A stretch of 64,000 nucleotides of DNA from positions 75,694,659 through 75,758,658 of the forward strand of contig CM049313.1 of the NCBI GenBank assembly GCA_026874595.1. The letters run 5' to 3'. The translations under genes and the position numbers were made by a program. Below the pieces are notes generated by a model. It ran no database searches. It was not told the DNA's origin and worked only from the letters and a program-made list of their open reading frames with translations. Below, one piece after another: positions 61,501 to 64,000 of this stretch. This DNA comes from Sipunculus nudus. Taxonomy: Eukaryota > Annelida > Sipuncula > Golfingiida > Sipunculidae. How positions within the stretch are numbered: position 1 is the first letter of the stretch; every line of letters starts with the position of its first letter.

Positions 61501-64000
61501 TTACTTCTGTATGCCACAGCAAAACTACTTTATAAATGTGGGTTTTTATGTGTATGGGCACTTGATCTTTAAGGTTTTTGTTTTTGTTATCCCATTTGGC
61601 AAACAGTGCCTTGAGCAACATTTATTCAGATGGGAATGATTTTAGTCCAGATGTTATCTGTACACTGCCATATATCTTCTTTTGCTTCATTTCTATTGAG
61701 AACCATTTTTCATCAGGATAGGATGAGTCAGGCTTTGTGTAATGTTAATTGGTGATGTCTGTCTACCACAATGACAGGGAATCAGTGGAACAGTTACATG
61801 TTGTAATACTCAATACATATTGACACTAAGGTTCATGTTTTCCTCTGCATCACTTTAATTTATGTAAACAGCATGTAAACCTTCACTTACATTTTAGAGC
61901 ACCAGATCCAAAAGATAGTGATCAAACTTGGCATGTGCTACTTACACATAGGAAGTATTTGACTCCAGCCCAGAGAAATTTATGTCATGGTTTACCATCT
62001 TCATGGTTGCATCACAGGTCAGCTCTGTCTGCCAAAACAAGGGCAAGTATAAAAAATTGCCGTATTTGGCAATGGCAATGGTAAAGAACTCTTTGAAAAA
62101 CATGGTGCCCCAGATTACCTCCAAAATTGACCTTTGATCTTACCCTAATTAACACTCCACATAATTTCATCAAAATATTTCATATCTTTTTTGAGTGATG
62201 TTACCACAAGACAAACCAACCAAGGAACCAACTAACAACAATAAAACTTTCTACCTCCTAGCAGAGGTTGAACAAAGTATTTCTTGTAAAATAAAAGTTC
62301 TAACTATTTTGTTGGAAATAAAACAAATGAGACAAATTTTATTAAGTTTAAAAAGGAAAACTTTTTTATACAGGGTTCAAACACCCTCAAAATTCAGTAC
62401 TGAAAAATAGTGAAAAGTCCTATTTTTTTTTTTAAATAGTCATGAAATTTTATTTGCAGGCTGTCTGTATATGTCTGTCATCCATGCTGTCTCTGTCTGC
62501 AGATTAGTTATGAATTAATGAATCATAACATCCACTGTTTGTACTGAAATACCCAATGTCATTGCATTAAAGGTCAGGATGAACTTTTTGTTTCAGGTTC
62601 TGAAAAGTCATGAAGTTGTCAAAGTCATTTAAATCTGATCTTCTGGAAGTAAAGAAACCCTGTCGTGTCAAACCTTTATTGATATCCGACTTGCCTTGGT
62701 GAAGCTGTTTCTTTGGTGAAACCTTAATTAATAACATCCTGCTCATCAGCAGGCGCCAGGTTTTAGCACCATACCTGGCCCAGCCTGAGTTCCATGGAGC
62801 CTGAATAATGATGCTGCTTTATCTCCCTCCAGGTGTGGAGCTGTCCAGTCTTTAACAGAACATAATTTGTAATTACCAGGGCTACAACCATCCAACATTG
62901 TAATTAAGGGACTCCCTTCAGGCCAGATGTCAGGATCCATACCTGGAAACAAGTCCAGTGATGCCAGGCTACTGGAAGAGGATAAGTTAGGGGTCCCACA
63001 AATTAATATCTGAAAAAAGTCATGGCTTTTCAGTACTGGGAGGGGGGGAGGTGTTAAACATCTGTACCCCCTAGAAATCCTGTATGAATGCTCGATTCTG
63101 GGGGTCAAAGCATCCCACAGGACACTAAAATTTTGGGCCTTGAGAATGAAAGTTGCCTCTTGTAGCTCAGTTGTGATTCCTTCAAAAACCAGTCATTTGT
63201 GTAAACATTGTGCAACTACCCATAATTTTTAAGCAAATCAAATAATCATCTAATGACACAATATCAAATAATATAATATGATAATTACATAAAACAGAAA
63301 GAAAAAATCTTTACAACCCTTCAAAATTCGACATCACCTCCAATTTGGACGCGCAAAAAATTTGTCCTTAGCATCCTGCACTTCCTATATTGAAAGCCCT
63401 GAATAGTAATTAACAAAAAGTAGAACATTGGAGAGGACCAAACCTGAAGAGGTGTGTAAAGGGAGCCATGTGAAAAACCTTGAGAAGATCTTAACATGAA
63501 ATTTTAATAATTGTGGAACCCTATTAATGTTTGGGCATGGAATGGATTTAATTTTTTGTGGCAGCACTTAAGGTGATGTGTATTGTGAGTCGTATTTAAC
63601 CACATAGAGCTGAATTAGAAATGAGAGATTTTTTTAGTGAATTAGGATTTTATTTACCAATTTTGGTTTCAAAAGAGGAGCCTTTTCTTTCACCAAATGA
63701 CAAAAAATTTTAATTATAGTCGGAATTATTTATTAGGTCTGACAAAGGTGGTGTTTCTGCTGGGCGTTCTGTATTAAAGAAATCCTCAATCTTTATTATA
63801 GGTAAGACACCACACAGCGGACCTTTTAGTAATACTTACTGAAACCTGCCAAGGTCAGAATAGCAGGAATTTAGGAGTTAGAAGATAGTGTAACATTACC
63901 AAGTCCCCCACTGTCCACCACAGTTTCTGACTGCTCAACTTGATCAGTCACAGCCGTGGTCTGCATCCCCCTCAGCTTGTTTGAAAACAGCACTGCATGA

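Larger units (their letters stand above)
37126..64000 (+). other. Intron 2 of the furin-like gene (open-ended)
   Basis: After the donor at 37126 I found no exon encoding the end of the prodomain or the Asp, His or Ser motifs of the subtilisin-like domain, so the intron probably runs at least 26.9 kb and past the window. A short exon could have been missed. It hosts the repeats listed separately. Stretches without a listed element (37.6-39.5, 42.0-45.7, 47.4-48.9, 50.2-52.5 and 55.5-64.0 kb) are AT-rich and showed no supported gene. Confidence 0.6.

Noticed and set aside
62180-62280. ACCAACC-rich segment resembling common mollusc repeats
   Set aside because: No ends and no second copy were identified in the window, so it is not listed as an element.
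63160-63195. tRNA-like A-box 'tagctcagttg'
   Set aside because: No B-box or cloverleaf follows within tRNA distance.

Overview
The window is animal nuclear DNA, most likely from a mollusc or another lophotrochozoan. It is AT-rich, gene-poor and heavily loaded with transposon remnants. The coding parts are metazoan (a gp91phox-type NADPH oxidase and a furin-type proprotein convertase with GT..AG introns). Several repeats resemble the 'pearl'/Helentron-like elements known from bivalves. The species cannot be fixed from the sequence alone. Nothing bacterial, viral or CRISPR-like was seen.

Layout. 1-9.7 kb is almost pure repeat: fragments of palindrome-module elements, a probable Ty3/gypsy-type LTR on the minus strand, and three long inverted-repeat (fold-back) elements in a row. 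10378-12090 is a complete, intronless NOX2-type gene on the plus strand, whose 570 codons equal the human gp91phox length. 12.1-27.1 kb is intergenic: small MITEs, a GT microsatellite and four Helitron/Helentron-like non-autonomous elements. 27.7-28.7 kb looks like a TATA-less promoter and 5' leader. From 28714 onward lies the 5' part of a furin-like gene: exon 1 (signal peptide and start of the prodomain), an intron of about 8.1 kb, exon 2 (rest of the prodomain core), then an intron that seems to run to the end of the window. No catalytic-domain exon was found. That second intron carries more copies of the same mobile elements, a 28-bp minisatellite of about 35 units and a tRNA-derived SINE.

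The most interesting structure is not a gene. At least five sequence-unrelated repeat families (HLE-1 to HLE-5, my names) share one plan: a 5' terminal stem-loop, usually a nearby short-unit microsatellite, a body of tandem modules, an inverted copy of the 5' stem arm near the 3' end, and in most a 3' hairpin just before the end. In HLE-1 and HLE-2 the body is built on the perfect 12-bp palindrome GGTGGCGCCACC, which recurs at alternating spacings of about 148 and 129 bp. HLE-4 copies keep a decayed fragment resembling the C-terminal part of an exonuclease-endonuclease-phosphatase domain immediately before their 3' end, which points to Helentrons as the parent.

The two protein genes have no evident functional link. 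The oxidase makes superoxide at membranes; the convertase cleaves secretory-pathway precursors.
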